A stretch of 64,000 bases of DNA from Liquorilactobacillus hordei DSM 19519 (GTDB lineage Bacteria; Bacillota; Bacilli; Lactobacillales; Lactobacillaceae), in assembly GCF_019443985.1 (NCBI RefSeq), contig NZ_CP049303.1, positions 1,860,001-1,924,000 on the forward strand. The letters are read 5' to 3'. The notes under the pieces are model-generated. The model did not search any database. It saw only the letters and a program-made list of their open reading frames with translations, and had not been told where the DNA came from. Each line of letters starts with the position of its first letter. The first letter of the stretch is position 1. Shown here piece by piece: positions 44,509 to 54,789 of the stretch. Position numbers and translations under genes: made by a program.

Positions 44509-45441
44509 TTATTTAAAATATTTGTCTAAATAATCATCAATATGTTTCTTATACTCGCTAGGATTAATCCAATAACTCTCAGCATGACTTGCACCCTTTA
44601 CAATCCATAATTCTTTCGCAGAATTCGTAGCACGATAATTCTCCAAAGCCATATAACTCGGCACATAATCATCTTTTTCGCCGTGAATAAAAAAGATTGG
44701 TAAATTATTCTTCTTTAATTGCTCAGTCGATGAAATATCATCCAAGTAATACCCCAAACGTCGATGATTTATCGTACTAACAAGTGGATAAAAAGGATAT
44801 TTGGGTAAATGGAATTGCTGTTTCAACAAGTAGGTGAGTTCTTCATGAATACTTGAATACCCACAATCCGCTATTAAACATTTAACTTGTGGTGGCAAAT
44901 TTTCCCCACTTAACATCTCAACTGTTGCAGCGCCCATACTGACTCCAAATAAAACTATTTTTGACTTCATTCCAACTCGCTCGATTACTTTAGCTATCCA
45001 CTTCAGATAATCTAGTCTATCTAACCAGCCAAAACTAATATATTTTCCTGCACTTTCACCGTGTCCTCGATCATCTGGCAACAAGATATTGTATCCCTTA
45101 TCATAAAACATCTTTGCGTAATTAGCCATTGTCTCGCCATTTCCCTTATATCCATGTGAAATTATTACTACATTCGACGAACCAACTTTAGACGGAACAA
45201 AATAAGCTGACATATTTTCTTCTTCATTTCCAATCGAAAATGTCCACTTTTCTTTTGTAACACCCTTAAACCATTCCACATACTTCCAATAACTTTCAGC
45301 ATACTTTTGTTTATCAGCTGCTGCTTCAGGAACATAATCCACTCTCTTAAAAGCAAATTTAAACAAGTATTCACTTACCAAAACAGCACTTGCGATGCCT
45401 GTACCCAACACTGCACTCGCAAAAAAATTTTTCTTTCTCAT
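44509..45441 (-). CDS. Membrane-anchored or secreted alpha/beta hydrolase
   Basis: A 310-residue protein with a basic N terminus and a hydrophobic helix (about residues 7-28), likely a membrane anchor or signal. The hydrolase fold shows VVIISHGYKGNGE (oxyanion), LPDDRGHGESAG, the nucleophile elbow LFGVSMGAATV near residue 170, and the acid/His pair in HGEKDDYVP and GASHAESY. The family includes YqkD/BAAT-like peptidases and esterases; substrate unknown. It is 15 bases upstream of hisK and probably co-transcribed. The upstream region 45442-45633 contains no gene. Confidence 0.87.
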   Translation of the reverse strand: MRKKNFFASAVLGTGIASAVLVSEYLFKFAFKRVDYVPEAAADKQKYAESYWKYVEWFKGVTKEKWTFSIGNEEENMSAYFVPSKVGSSNVVIISHGYKGNGETMANYAKMFYDKGYNILLPDDRGHGESAGKYISFGWLDRLDYLKWIAKVIERVGMKSKIVLFGVSMGAATVEMLSGENLPPQVKCLIADCGYSSIHEELTYLLKQQFHLPKYPFYPLVSTINHRRLGYYLDDISSTEQLKKNNLPIFFIHGEKDDYVPSYMALENYRATNSAKELWIVKGASHAESYWINPSEYKKHIDDYLDKYFK

Positions 45442-45633
45442 CTCTTTACCTCCAATGCTTAACTACTTACAAATTTAATTATTATCTTTATTAAAAAAAA
45501 GCACAAGTAAAGGAAGTGTAACATACTTTAAAAAATTAGATACTATCCAAAAATTAAAAGTATCGCAAACTTCTTTCACTGAATAATTCTAAACTAGGTA
45601 CGAAATTTTAAACCGTAAAGCGGAATTTATACG

Positions 45634-45641
45634 AAATAAAT
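45634..45641. repeat. Left copy of the 8-bp target duplication of the ISL3 element
   Basis: AAATAAAT directly precedes the left end; the same eight bases follow the right end at 47080-47087. Confidence 0.9.
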
Positions 45642-47079
45642 GGCTCTAAAATATTGGGTGTTGATGAACTTCCATCAACACCCAATTTTCATGTACAATA
45701 AAAGGACAAGTTCCCAAATGCACCACCACATACCAACCAAAGTAAAAGTAAAGGCAAGTGAGAAAACATGTCCCAAGACTATTCTATCGAAAATATACTT
45801 CAAATCCAAGACCCAAATATTAAATGTATCAGTATTGACAATTCTGATCCCAAGAAACAAGTCATTCATGCCAAATTAACTTATTCGATAAAGCGCTGTC
45901 CACTTTGTGGCCAATCCCAAGTAGTCCGTTTTGGAACTAATTTGATCAACGTCAGGATGCCACCTATCAAAGAACGACCAGTTATCTTAAAACTGCTTAA
46001 ACAACGTTATCTGTGCAAAAGAGGGCAACATACTTTTAGTGCTGAAACGTCGCTAGTTAAACCACACTGTCAAATCTCAGAAGATACCAAACAGATGATT
46101 ATTCTACAGCTTACTAAAGATCGTAGTATTACTGATATTGCAGAGGAATTAAATGTTTCACCAGTGGCAGTTAATCGAGTACTTGATTCATTAGCGATTC
46201 AGACTAAGACCGCCTTGCTTACCTTACCAACTACGTTGTGTTTTGATGAATTTCGCTCCACTGGTCATCAGATGAGTTTTATTGCCATTGATGGTGATAC
46301 ACATCGGCTAGTTTCTGTTTTACCTAATCGCCTTAATCGAAGTATCCAAAATCACTTTGAAAGTAACTATTCCTTAGCTGAACGTAGGAAAGTTAAACAA
46401 GTAGTTATTGATTTCAATGCACAGTATCAATCCGTAATTCACATAATTTTTCCAGAAGCAAAAGTTATCGCCGATAACTTTCATCTAGTTCAAATGGGAC
46501 TCCAAGCACTGAACCAGACACGCGTACAGTTAATGCATCGATTCACTCAAAATTCACGAGAATATCGAGTTCTCAAACATCACTGGCGTTTATTTTTAAA
46601 AACTTATTCTGGCTTAAATCAACGTAAACCACAATGGTTTGCGCATTTAAAGAACTGGTTCACCCAAGAACAATTAGTCTGGCAAGGTCTTGAGTTAGAT
46701 TCAACCTACCAACACACTTACTTCGTTGCGCATTCCCTAGTTGATGCCTTAAGAAAGCGTGATTATTTAAAGTTCATTAAAACACTAAATCGAGCTGACA
46801 AAGTCAGCCCACAGCTTGAAACCACAATAAAGACCTATCGCAAATATCTACCATTAATTAAAAACATGATGGCAAGCAACTATTCAAATGGCCCAATAGA
46901 AGGTGTTAATCGCAAAATCAAACAAATTAAACGCACGGCATACGGCTATAGAAACTGGTCACATTTTTACACCCGGATTAGAATTGAATTTACGATTCGA
47001 ATAAAAAAAAGAAAACCAATTCGAAAATGAATTGATTTTCTTTTAAAAATTTCCCATCAACAGCGGTTGACAAAGAGCC
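45642..47079 (+). mobile_element. ISL3-family insertion sequence, complete
   Basis: A 1,438-bp element. The left end begins GGCTCT with TGTTGATG further in; the right end inverted reads GGCTCTTTGTCAACCGCTGT, then TGATGGG, which is ISL3-like. An 8-bp duplication AAATAAAT flanks it, the size typical of the family. It landed between the hydrolase gene promoter region and the pgi terminator. A hairpin (TTGGGTGTTGATG against CATCAACACCCAA, 45654-45685) lies just inside the left end. Confidence 0.93.
45768..47030 (+). CDS. ISL3-family transposase
   Basis: A 420-residue transposase. An N-terminal zinc finger (CPLCGQSQVVRFG and RYLCKRGQHTF) is followed by a helix-turn-helix (RSITDIAEELNVSPVAVNRVLD) and the DDE core with FDEFRSTGHQMSF, VVIDFNAQYQSVI and, near the C terminus, SNGPIEGVNRKIKQIKRTAYGYRN. 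The start codon follows AAGGCAAG. The frame is intact, so the element may be active. Confidence 0.94.
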   Translation: MSQDYSIENILQIQDPNIKCISIDNSDPKKQVIHAKLTYSIKRCPLCGQSQVVRFGTNLINVRMPPIKERPVILKLLKQRYLCKRGQHTFSAETSLVKPHCQISEDTKQMIILQLTKDRSITDIAEELNVSPVAVNRVLDSLAIQTKTALLTLPTTLCFDEFRSTGHQMSFIAIDGDTHRLVSVLPNRLNRSIQNHFESNYSLAERRKVKQVVIDFNAQYQSVIHIIFPEAKVIADNFHLVQMGLQALNQTRVQLMHRFTQNSREYRVLKHHWRLFLKTYSGLNQRKPQWFAHLKNWFTQEQLVWQGLELDSTYQHTYFVAHSLVDALRKRDYLKFIKTLNRADKVSPQLETTIKTYRKYLPLIKNMMASNYSNGPIEGVNRKIKQIKRTAYGYRNWSHFYTRIRIEFTIRIKKRKPIRK

Positions 47080-47089
47080 AAATAAATAG

Positions 47090-47121
47090 AGAAGGCTAGG
47101 TCAAATTCAACCCAGCCTTCT
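47090..47121 (-). terminator. Terminator of pgi, member of the repeated terminator family
   Basis: GAAGGCTAGGTCAAATTCAACCCAGCCTTC folds on itself; it sits three bases past the ISL3 target duplication. The T-run is weak on the minus strand. Confidence 0.65.
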
Positions 47122-47173
47122 ACCTATATTAAATACTGTTGATACAATAAATTAGTAACTTCTAAAAAATTTA

Positions 47174-48523
47174 TTATTTTAAACGATTGTTTAGTTCCTT
47201 ACTCAAATCCTCGTATCCTGGTCTATTCAACAAGGCAAACATATTCTTTTTATATGCTTCAACACCTGGTTGATTAAATGGATTAATACCATTTAAATAG
47301 CCAGAAATTGCAACAGCTATCTCAAAGAAGTAGATTGTGTAACCTAGAGTGTATGCACTCCTATCTGGAATATTAACAATCATATTAGGTACATTACCAT
47401 CAGTATGTGCCAAAACAACACCTTGGAATGCCTTTGTATTAACAAAGTCCATTGATTTTCCTTCAAGATAGCCCAACCCATCCAAGTTTTCTTCTTCTTT
47501 TGGTATTTCAACATCGTGATTTGGCTTAGCAACCTTTACAACTGTCTCCATTAAATTACGGCGACCCTCTTGGATATATTGTCCCAGTGAATGTAAATCA
47601 GTAGAGAAGTTAGCTGATGAAGGGTAGATACCTTTTTGATCTTTTCCTTCAGATTCTCCCATTAATTGTTTCCACCATTCTGAGAAATATTGTAGGGATG
47701 GTTCATAATTTTCAAGAATTTCAGTCGTATAACCCTTACGATAGAGAATATTACGCAATGCAGCATATTGATAGGCTTCATTTTTTGTCAAATCAGCGTC
47801 TTGGTAGGCAACTCTTGCCTCGTCTGCTCCTTGCATAATTGCATCTACGTCTGCACCAGATGCAGCAATTGGCAATAATCCAACTGGTGTCAATACGGAG
47901 AAACGTCCGCCCACATCATCAGGAATGACAAAGGTTTCATATCCTTCTGCATCCGCTTCTGTCTTCAAAGCACCACGTGCACGGTCAGTTGTCGCATAAA
48001 TACGTTCTTTTGCGGCTTCTTTACCATATTTTTCAACCAATTTTTCCTTGAACACGCGAAAAGCAATTGACGGTTCAGTTGTTGTCCCAGATTTTGAAAT
48101 AACATTAACTGAAAAATCACGATCCCCAACTAATTCCAGCAAATCATGAACATATGAAGAACTGATCGAGTTACCTGCAAAAAAGATTTGAGGTGCATTT
48201 CTTTTTTCAGCAGAAAGTAAATTAAAGAAACCATGATGAATAAATTCAATTGCTGCACGAGCACCTAAATAAGAACCACCAATCCCAATCACAATCAAAA
48301 CTTCAGAATCTGATTGAATTTTTTTAGCAGCCTTCTTAATTCTTGTAAATTCCTCTTTATCAAAATCAGCAGGTAAATTTAAGAAACCTCTAAAATCATT
48401 ACCTGCACCAGTACCTTCACGTAATTCCTTATCTGCAGCCGAAACAAGCGCTTGCATTTCTCCTAATTCGTTATCATGAACAAATTTTGTTAAGTTAGAG
48501 CTATCAAATGAAATATGTGCCAT
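47174..48523 (-). CDS. pgi: Glucose-6-phosphate isomerase
   Basis: A 449-residue enzyme from the ATG at 48523 behind GGAGATACC; 11 further upstream codons are open but have no site. The isomerase blocks are [48 protein letters not shown], and the catalytic His near the C terminus in the NQPGVEAYK region. It interconverts glucose-6-phosphate and fructose-6-phosphate. It is a single gene on its strand. Confidence 0.96.
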   Translation of the reverse strand: MAHISFDSSNLTKFVHDNELGEMQALVSAADKELREGTGAGNDFRGFLNLPADFDKEEFTRIKKAAKKIQSDSEVLIVIGIGGSYLGARAAIEFIHHGFFNLLSAEKRNAPQIFFAGNSISSSYVHDLLELVGDRDFSVNVISKSGTTTEPSIAFRVFKEKLVEKYGKEAAKERIYATTDRARGALKTEADAEGYETFVIPDDVGGRFSVLTPVGLLPIAASGADVDAIMQGADEARVAYQDADLTKNEAYQYAALRNILYRKGYTTEILENYEPSLQYFSEWWKQLMGESEGKDQKGIYPSSANFSTDLHSLGQYIQEGRRNLMETVVKVAKPNHDVEIPKEEENLDGLGYLEGKSMDFVNTKAFQGVVLAHTDGNVPNMIVNIPDRSAYTLGYTIYFFEIAVAISGYLNGINPFNQPGVEAYKKNMFALLNRPGYEDLSKELNNRLK

Positions 48524-48714
48524 TTTGGGTATCTCCTTTATTCTTTTTTTATTCAAAACTATTATACAATATAATTCTCAATCTGTGCGTTTTTTTTACG
48601 AAAAATAATCAAATATACTTAAAACCACTTATTAATAACTTACAATAACTTACTGATACAATCATATTATAATTTAATTTTTTTCAAACATCCAGTTAAA
48701 TTACTATCAAAATA

Positions 48715-48752
48715 AAGAGGCTGTCTAAAATAAAAATTTTAGCACAACCTCT
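48715..48752 (-). terminator. Terminator of the decayed sugar-transporter gene, repeated family
   Basis: AAGAGGCTGTCTAAAAT and ATTTTAGCACAACCTCTT form the stem. The region 48524-48714 has no gene. Confidence 0.65.
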
Positions 48753-48774
48753 TAATACACGAAAACAAGTACTG

Positions 48775-49420
48775 TTAGATATTCGACAGCAAAACTCCAC
48801 CAATTATTATCAGGATAGATCCGAAAGTAATAAATCCTAATTCTTTCTTGGTCTTTTTCTCACCTAATAATAAAATACTTCCAAACGTTGAAATTATTAT
48901 CCCCATTTGTGAGAATGAATAACTAATCGCAAGTCCCACCATTGGAATCGCTAAAAACATAAAGAAGTTCCCTGTTCCCCACACAAGACCTGTAATCATA
49001 TTCTTATATGTCTCTTTTTGCAAAGCATCTTTACCAAAGGCAAAAAAACTCGCGCCTCCGACCATTCCCAAAGCTTGCGGTAATACCATTGCTTTGGTAT
49101 CTACTCCAGTCCATTTGACAACCACTGCGTAGCCGACATATCCCAAAGTTGATAGTGCTAATGCTTTTACACCAAGAGACCAATTATCTGATTTATTCTC
49201 TTTTGCTACCTTATTATCTTTCAGCGACGTTAGTGTAGCACCCACAATTAAAATGATTAGTGCTAATGTTCCAATTGAAATTTGATGGGTACTCGTCCAT
49301 TCTTTGAATAGTAGAACCCCAAGTCATTCCCAGAGTCTGTTGATTTGCACTTCCACCTAACTTTCCACTTACTAACCCGATACTTCCCCACGCAATAGCA
49401 GGTATTAGGGCGATTAACAT
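48775..49420 (-). pseudogene. GRP/RbsU-GlcU family sugar uptake protein, frameshifted with internal deletion
   Basis: The first 35 codons from 49420 (LIALIPAIAWGSIGLVSGKLGG, ending near LGMTWG) match the N terminus of ten-helix glucose/ribose permeases. The frame then goes wrong. In another frame from 49320 the family sequence resumes as VLLFKEWTSTHQISIG and runs, with only a GTG and no proper start, to 48775 (GATLTSLKD, GYVGYAVVVKWTG, SYSFSQMGIIISTFG). Compared with the usual length of about 285 residues, some 60-75 residues (about helices 2-4) are missing at the junction near 49319-49322. The product cannot be functional. Confidence 0.88.
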
Positions 49421-49507
49421 AATATAAATACCTCATTTCTCTTTTTCTCTTTGCGGCACAATATTATATCAGTTTTTCCCTATTTTTTTCAAGTTTATAA
49501 ATTAAAC

Positions 49508-50695
49508 TTATTTTCGTCCTTTAGAGACACTTACTATAATCGATTTAAATGTATTTCCTTTTGCAAAAGACTTATCAACTGTAAAGTCTTCACCAGCCCG
49601 ATAAATATCTTCAACTTCATAATGATAATCAGCATCAATAAATGCATCAGCAACTATTTGTTTAAATCTTTTCATTGAGATAGTTGCCGAATTGGCAGTT
49701 AAAATCATCGTGCCACCATCTTTAATACTCTGTAATGCCATTTGAATTAGGTCAAAATAATCCTTATTTAAAGAAAAAGAACTCTTTTTTCCACGTACAA
49801 AGACAGGTGGGTCCAAAACAATCACATCGAACATAATATGATGTTTTTGCGCATAGTCCAGATAACTAGTAATATCCATTGCACGGATTTCCTGTTTGTC
49901 TGCGACTATATTATTCAATTCAAAATTTTCTTTTATTTTTGAAGTGTTCTTTGAGTTCAAATCAATACTGACTGTTTTGAATGCACCACCTATCTTAGCA
50001 GCGACAGCGACAGCACCATTTTTACTAAAGCAACTCAAAACAATTTTTTGGGAAGCATACTTCTCTTTTATTCCAAGAAGTAAGTCGCGTTCCTCAAAGT
50101 TAAAATCGAAATCGCCATTATTTAAATGGAGCGCAAAATTCATCCCATTTTGTTTAACTTCCAACACATCTGATGCTTTTTCACCTTGCACATGTCTTCT
50201 CTTTAGGCCATCATTTTGTACATTAAATTGCAATTTTTCGTATATACCTTTTGCATCACTCACAGCCATGCTAAATGCCTCATAAAGCAATTCACGATGA
50301 TAATAAAGCCCTTGATTCTCAAAGGTAAAGACGTAAAAGCCAGCAAAATAATCAATATTTAGTCCGCCTATCCCATCGGCACTTCCATTAAAGAAACGAA
50401 AAGCATTTGTTTCTTCATCGTAATAAAATTTCGTACGTTTAACCTGTGCCATAGTAAATAGCTTTCTATAAAAGTCAACATTAATATACTGGTGTTCATC
50501 TAAAGAAAGTATCCAACCATCTGAGTTCCTTTGTTTTGCTACATATGCATATGCAACAAAAACTTTATCTGATACCAATTTAATTAAAGATCCATCTTCT
50601 TCATGTTCACTTTTAACAAAATCTCGCATACTTAATTGCGGGAAACCATCTTTGTATTTTCTTGCAGCTTCTTTTGTAATTTCAATCGTTTTCAA
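49508..50695 (-). CDS. Class I SAM-dependent rRNA methyltransferase, RlmI-like
   Basis: A 395-residue protein from the TTG at 50695 behind TAGGAGA; 13 upstream codons are open but precede the site. It has an N-terminal PUA-like domain (about 1-75), an EEHUD-type middle region and a Rossmann methyltransferase domain with VLSCFSKNGAVAVAA (motif I, near residue 215) and the LDPPVFVRGKK motif IV near 300. E. coli RlmI methylates C1962 of 23S rRNA; position specificity here is not shown. The gene is divergent from the LTA synthase gene. Confidence 0.85.
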   Translation of the reverse strand: MKTIEITKEAARKYKDGFPQLSMRDFVKSEHEEDGSLIKLVSDKVFVAYAYVAKQRNSDGWILSLDEHQYINVDFYRKLFTMAQVKRTKFYYDEETNAFRFFNGSADGIGGLNIDYFAGFYVFTFENQGLYYHRELLYEAFSMAVSDAKGIYEKLQFNVQNDGLKRRHVQGEKASDVLEVKQNGMNFALHLNNGDFDFNFEERDLLLGIKEKYASQKIVLSCFSKNGAVAVAAKIGGAFKTVSIDLNSKNTSKIKENFELNNIVADKQEIRAMDITSYLDYAQKHHIMFDVIVLDPPVFVRGKKSSFSLNKDYFDLIQMALQSIKDGGTMILTANSATISMKRFKQIVADAFIDADYHYEVEDIYRAGEDFTVDKSFAKGNTFKSIIVSVSKGRK

Positions 50696-50838
50696 ATAAA
50701 AATCTCCTACTATAATATATTCATCATTAATCATAACAGACTTTCTAACAAAAAACTCTGATTACTTTATTTTTTATCAACTACTTAATTCAATTTGTTA
50801 TTAGTTACTAAATCTTTTATAATTATTGCTATCTTAAA

Positions 50839-50868
50839 TTGACTTAATTTGTTTTTTTGTTTTAGAAT
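50839..50868 (+). promoter_or_regulatory. LTA synthase gene promoter
   Basis: TTGACT (50839-50844) and TAGAAT (50863-50868) with an 18-base spacer, 42 bases before the GTG start. Confidence 0.6.
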
Positions 50869-50909
50869 AAATCATCAGTGAACTTTTCGGAAAGGACGGT
50901 TCTACTACC

Positions 50910-53078
50910 GTGTACTTATCAAAACTAAAAAAGAGTTTAAGCTCTCGCTTTGGCTTTTTTCTCTTATTAGTCTTTCTCTTTTGGCTAAAAACTATTACTG
51001 TATATTTAATTGATTTTCGTCTCGGAGTTACCGGAATTTATCAATATGCAGTTCTTTTAATTAATCCTATAGCAACAACTGTTTTATTTTTTGGCTGTGC
51101 ACTCTATGTTAAACGCACAACCCCAGCGTATCTAACACTTTTTTTAATATACATTGCAAACTCCGCACTGCTATTATTTAACATCATTTATTATCGTGAA
51201 TTTACCGATTTCATGACTATTAATGTTATTTTTGGGTACTCCTCCGTTTCAGAAGGCTTAACAACTAGTTCTTTCGCATTATTAAAACCGCAAGATATTG
51301 TTGTGTTTATCGATGTTATTTTACTAATAATTGGTTTCGCTACACGTTTCATTAAATTCGACCGCAATCCCATTCCAACAAAACAAGCAGCCGCAGTAAC
51401 ATCATTCGCCCTTTTTTTTCTTGTTTTTAACATTACCCTTGGTGAAATAGGTCGACCACAATTATTAACTAGAACTTTCGATCGTAATTATCTAGTCAAA
51501 TACTTAGGTATTGATACATTCACGCTGTATGACGGTTTGAAGACTGCAAAAAACAATCAAGTTCGTAATGAAGCAACTAGTTCGGACTTAAATACAATCC
51601 TGCAATTTACAAGAAAACATTATGCCAAAGCAAATTCTAGTATGTTTGGGATTGCCAAGGGGCGTAATGTGATTGTTATCCACTTAGAGAGTTTTGAACA
51701 ATTTCTAATCAATTTTCGTTTAAATGGAAAAGAAGTCACACCTTTTTTAAATAGTCTTTACAATAGTAATTCTACTTACAGCTTCTCTAATTTTTTTAAT
51801 CAAGTAGGACAAGGAAAGACTTCCGATGCAGAAAATATGCTTGAAACTAGTACATATGGATTATCACAGGGTTCTCTTTTTTCTTCACTTGGAACTGACA
51901 ACACATTTGAGGGTGCTCCTGCAATTTTGAATCAAAGAGCAGGATACTCGAGTGCTGTATTTCATGGGAATAAAGGATCTTTTTGGAATCGTAATAATGT
52001 GTACAAAAATTTAGGGTATCAAAATTTCTTCGACGCGAGTTATTTCAATACTAATGCTAACAACCTTACCGAATATGGCTTAAAAGATAAATTACTTTTC
52101 CATGACTCCGTTAAGTATCTAGAAAGGCTTCAACAGCCCTTCTATGCAAAATTTATTACCGTTTCTAACCATTTTCCATACGAACTAGACAAACAAAATA
52201 CAAGTTTTAAAGCAGCTAACACAGGTGATACTTCCGTTGATAATTATTTTGTAACTGCTCATTATTTAGATCAATCTGTTAAGGAATTCTTTGATTACTT
52301 GAAGAAGAGTGGTTTATATGATAATTCAATGATTATCATATATGGTGATCACTACGGAATATCTAACTCGCGTAATCTAAAACTTGCTTCATTACTTGGT
52401 AAGTCATCATCCACTTGGACTGACAATGATAATCTTCAAATGCAACGTGTTCCATTTATGATCCACATCCCTGGAATTCAAAATGGTGGAGTACAAACGC
52501 AATATGGTGGTGAAATTGATGTCTTACCAACATTGCTCCACTTACTTGGCATTAGTTCTAAAAGATATGTTCAATTTGGAACAGATCTTTTCTCCAGTGA
52601 TCACGATCAGGTAGTAGCTTTTCGAAATGAAAACTTTACAACACCTAAGTATTCTGTAATCAATGGTGATATCTATGATAATAATACTGGACTTCAGATA
52701 ACTCATCCTTCAAAGAGTCTTGCTGCTAAGATAAAGGCAGAAAGTACGAAGGTCAATACTGAACTAACTTTATCAGATACTTTGAACAATAAAAATCTTT
52801 TACGCTTCTATATTCCAAAAGGTTTTACACCTGTTAATCCCAAAAACTATAATTATAAGAATGGTTTTGGGCAAATTTCGGAAATTCAAAGAATCCTAGG
52901 TAAAAGCTCTACTAGTTTATGGAGTAAAAATGGCAACAAGACAACCATCTCCGATTATATTTCTGATGCTCCTGAACTTGAAACAACCGACGATAACGCA
53001 AAAAACGCTTCTAGTGCAGCAGCTTCTACTAAAGCTTCCTCTTCCATTAGTGAAAGTTCTAATTCATCAAGTAATTAA
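50910..53078 (+). CDS. Lipoteichoic acid synthase family protein (sulfatase domain)
   Basis: A 722-residue protein with five N-terminal membrane helices (to about residue 175) and an extracellular sulfatase-fold domain. The LtaS catalytic set is visible: E260 in VIHLESFE, the nucleophile T304 in GQGKTSDAE, and D480/H481 in YGDHYG, close to S. aureus E255, T300, D475 and H476. It polymerises glycerol phosphate from phosphatidylglycerol, or primes LTA, outside the membrane. The last 35 or so residues are a Ser/Ala-rich low-complexity tail. It begins with GTG behind AAAGGA at a slightly long spacing. Confidence 0.92.
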   Translation: MYLSKLKKSLSSRFGFFLLLVFLFWLKTITVYLIDFRLGVTGIYQYAVLLINPIATTVLFFGCALYVKRTTPAYLTLFLIYIANSALLLFNIIYYREFTDFMTINVIFGYSSVSEGLTTSSFALLKPQDIVVFIDVILLIIGFATRFIKFDRNPIPTKQAAAVTSFALFFLVFNITLGEIGRPQLLTRTFDRNYLVKYLGIDTFTLYDGLKTAKNNQVRNEATSSDLNTILQFTRKHYAKANSSMFGIAKGRNVIVIHLESFEQFLINFRLNGKEVTPFLNSLYNSNSTYSFSNFFNQVGQGKTSDAENMLETSTYGLSQGSLFSSLGTDNTFEGAPAILNQRAGYSSAVFHGNKGSFWNRNNVYKNLGYQNFFDASYFNTNANNLTEYGLKDKLLFHDSVKYLERLQQPFYAKFITVSNHFPYELDKQNTSFKAANTGDTSVDNYFVTAHYLDQSVKEFFDYLKKSGLYDNSMIIIYGDHYGISNSRNLKLASLLGKSSSTWTDNDNLQMQRVPFMIHIPGIQNGGVQTQYGGEIDVLPTLLHLLGISSKRYVQFGTDLFSSDHDQVVAFRNENFTTPKYSVINGDIYDNNTGLQITHPSKSLAAKIKAESTKVNTELTLSDTLNNKNLLRFYIPKGFTPVNPKNYNYKNGFGQISEIQRILGKSSTSLWSKNGNKTTISDYISDAPELETTDDNAKNASSAAASTKASSSISESSNSSSN

Positions 53079-53174
53079 CGTCAAATTAAACATCAAGTAA
53101 AGCAACGATTACTAGAATTGTAATATGCAGTAATCAGCTTATATACCACTCATATACTTATCTAGAGTAAAAAA

Positions 53175-53225
53175 ATATAGGGTTAGGTTAAAAAATTAAT
53201 TTTGACTCAACCCTATATTTTTTTG
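53175..53225. terminator. Terminator after the LTA synthase gene, repeated family
   Basis: AATATAGGGTTAGGTTAAAA pairs with TTTTGACTCAACCCTATATT (two mismatches), followed by T residues. The region 53079-53337 has no other gene. A short CATAAGTC motif at 53242-53249 resembles the IS1182 inverted repeat core. Confidence 0.75.
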
Positions 53226-53337
53226 AACAAACATGTCTCTCCCATAAGTCAAAGCTCTTCACCTAATTCGAGTTGTTACCAAGAACCTTGACTCTCATGT
53301 CACATTTTCTTTTTTATTATTCATATCACAAAAACGA

Positions 53338-54789
53338 CTATCTCTTATCAGGAAATATCAGAGTGAATGTAGTTCCTAAACCTAATTTGCTAGTTACTTC
53401 TACTTTACCTTTATGCAACTCCATCAATTGTTGAACAATGGAAAGTCCCAGACCAGATTCACCATACTTAGTGTTCTTTCGTGAAGGATCTGCTTTATAA
53501 TATCTTTCCCAAATGTTTTTTAATTGTTCGTCTGACATTCCCATCCCATCATCTGAGATTCTAAAAATACTGCACCTGTGTCCACGCTCAGCTGAAATAG
53601 TGATTGTTCCATTCTCAGTAAACTGAATTGCATTCTGTGTGATATTGAAAATAATCTGTACAAATCTATCATAGTCAGCATAAACTTCTAATTTTTGAGG
53701 TCCATTAACTTCCAATTTATTACCAGAATTATCAGCTTTTTTACGCAATTGTTCTTGAACATTTCTCAATACATCCATTCCATTAAAACTTGATTGTCTC
53801 AAATCAATTTGTCCACTTCTGATTTTCTCATAATCAAGATTTTCATTAACAAGTCTAATCAACCGTTTTGTCTCATTACGCATCAATTTAATACTCTTGT
53901 CCTTGTCTTCTTCAGGAATTGCATCGTAGACTAATCCCTCTAAAAGACCATTAATAGTTGTCAATGGTGTTCTCATCTCATGTGCAGCATCTGCCATAAA
54001 TTGTCGTCTTCTTTGTTCTTGCAGACGTATCTCTTCATTAGATTTTTTCAAGGAAACTGTCATTTTATTAAAGTCTTTTGCCAAATCATCAAGTTCATCT
54101 CGTCTATTATCAATTACCTTAACATCAAAGTTTCCATTTGCAACTGCCCTTGTTACTTTTCGTAATTTACTGATTCTCTTAGTTATATAATGAGCCAAGA
54201 AATAACTAATAAGCATGCCTAAAAGTGCGGAAATCAGCAATACATAAAAAAGATTCTTTTGAATTTTGGTAAAAGATTCTTGAATACTAGACACTTTAGC
54301 ACCAACAGAAATAACAGCTACTAGTTTTCCTGAACTATCAAAACATGGTGCTAAAATATCAGTCATTCTTTGTTGATTTTGTACATTTTGTTTATCAGGT
54401 CCACGCCAACCCAAATCACTCTTTCTTCTTAAAATTTTACCTTTTTCTAATTTCTTCCAGTCTTTAGCCGAAATTGCAGATTTATATCCTTTTTTAGGAT
54501 ACAAGGTATCATTTCGACTAGTATAAATGGTAAAACGCACTTGTTGATTACTCAACAAAACTTCGCTAGTTCTCAATTTATCAACATTTAAAGTCAAAAC
54601 TTGTTTACCTTTTCGTGTTTGAATCATCATTGATTGATTCTTCAAACTATAAGCATACCCCTCTAATTGTTGCCATGTATTTTCATAAATTACTTCGCGT
54701 GTTATATGAAAAAAAGAAAATCCCAAAATCAGTAGAAGGGTCATAATTAGTATAAAAAAGGCAAGCATTTGCTGATAAATTAACTTCAT
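53338..54789 (-). CDS. Two-component sensor histidine kinase
   Basis: A 483-residue membrane kinase. TM1 is at about residues 8-28, an extracytoplasmic sensor region of about 150 residues follows, TM2 is at about 180-202, then HAMP (to about 255), HisKA with the phospho-acceptor H270 in ADAAHEMRTPL, and HATPase_c with N and G boxes (NITQNAIQF, SDDGMGMS, GLGLSIVQQLMELHKG). The ATG overlaps the response regulator stop by one base (TAATG). The signal is not known; cell-envelope stress is only a guess from neighbours. Confidence 0.92.
   Translation of the reverse strand: MKLIYQQMLAFFILIMTLLLILGFSFFHITREVIYENTWQQLEGYAYSLKNQSMMIQTRKGKQVLTLNVDKLRTSEVLLSNQQVRFTIYTSRNDTLYPKKGYKSAISAKDWKKLEKGKILRRKSDLGWRGPDKQNVQNQQRMTDILAPCFDSSGKLVAVISVGAKVSSIQESFTKIQKNLFYVLLISALLGMLISYFLAHYITKRISKLRKVTRAVANGNFDVKVIDNRRDELDDLAKDFNKMTVSLKKSNEEIRLQEQRRRQFMADAAHEMRTPLTTINGLLEGLVYDAIPEEDKDKSIKLMRNETKRLIRLVNENLDYEKIRSGQIDLRQSSFNGMDVLRNVQEQLRKKADNSGNKLEVNGPQKLEVYADYDRFVQIIFNITQNAIQFTENGTITISAERGHRCSIFRISDDGMGMSDEQLKNIWERYYKADPSRKNTKYGESGLGLSIVQQLMELHKGKVEVTSKLGLGTTFTLIFPDKR

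Noticed and set aside
45640-45879. Plus-strand frame at the left end of the ISL3 element
   Set aside because: Out of frame with the transposase and spans the IS end hairpin; no protein features.
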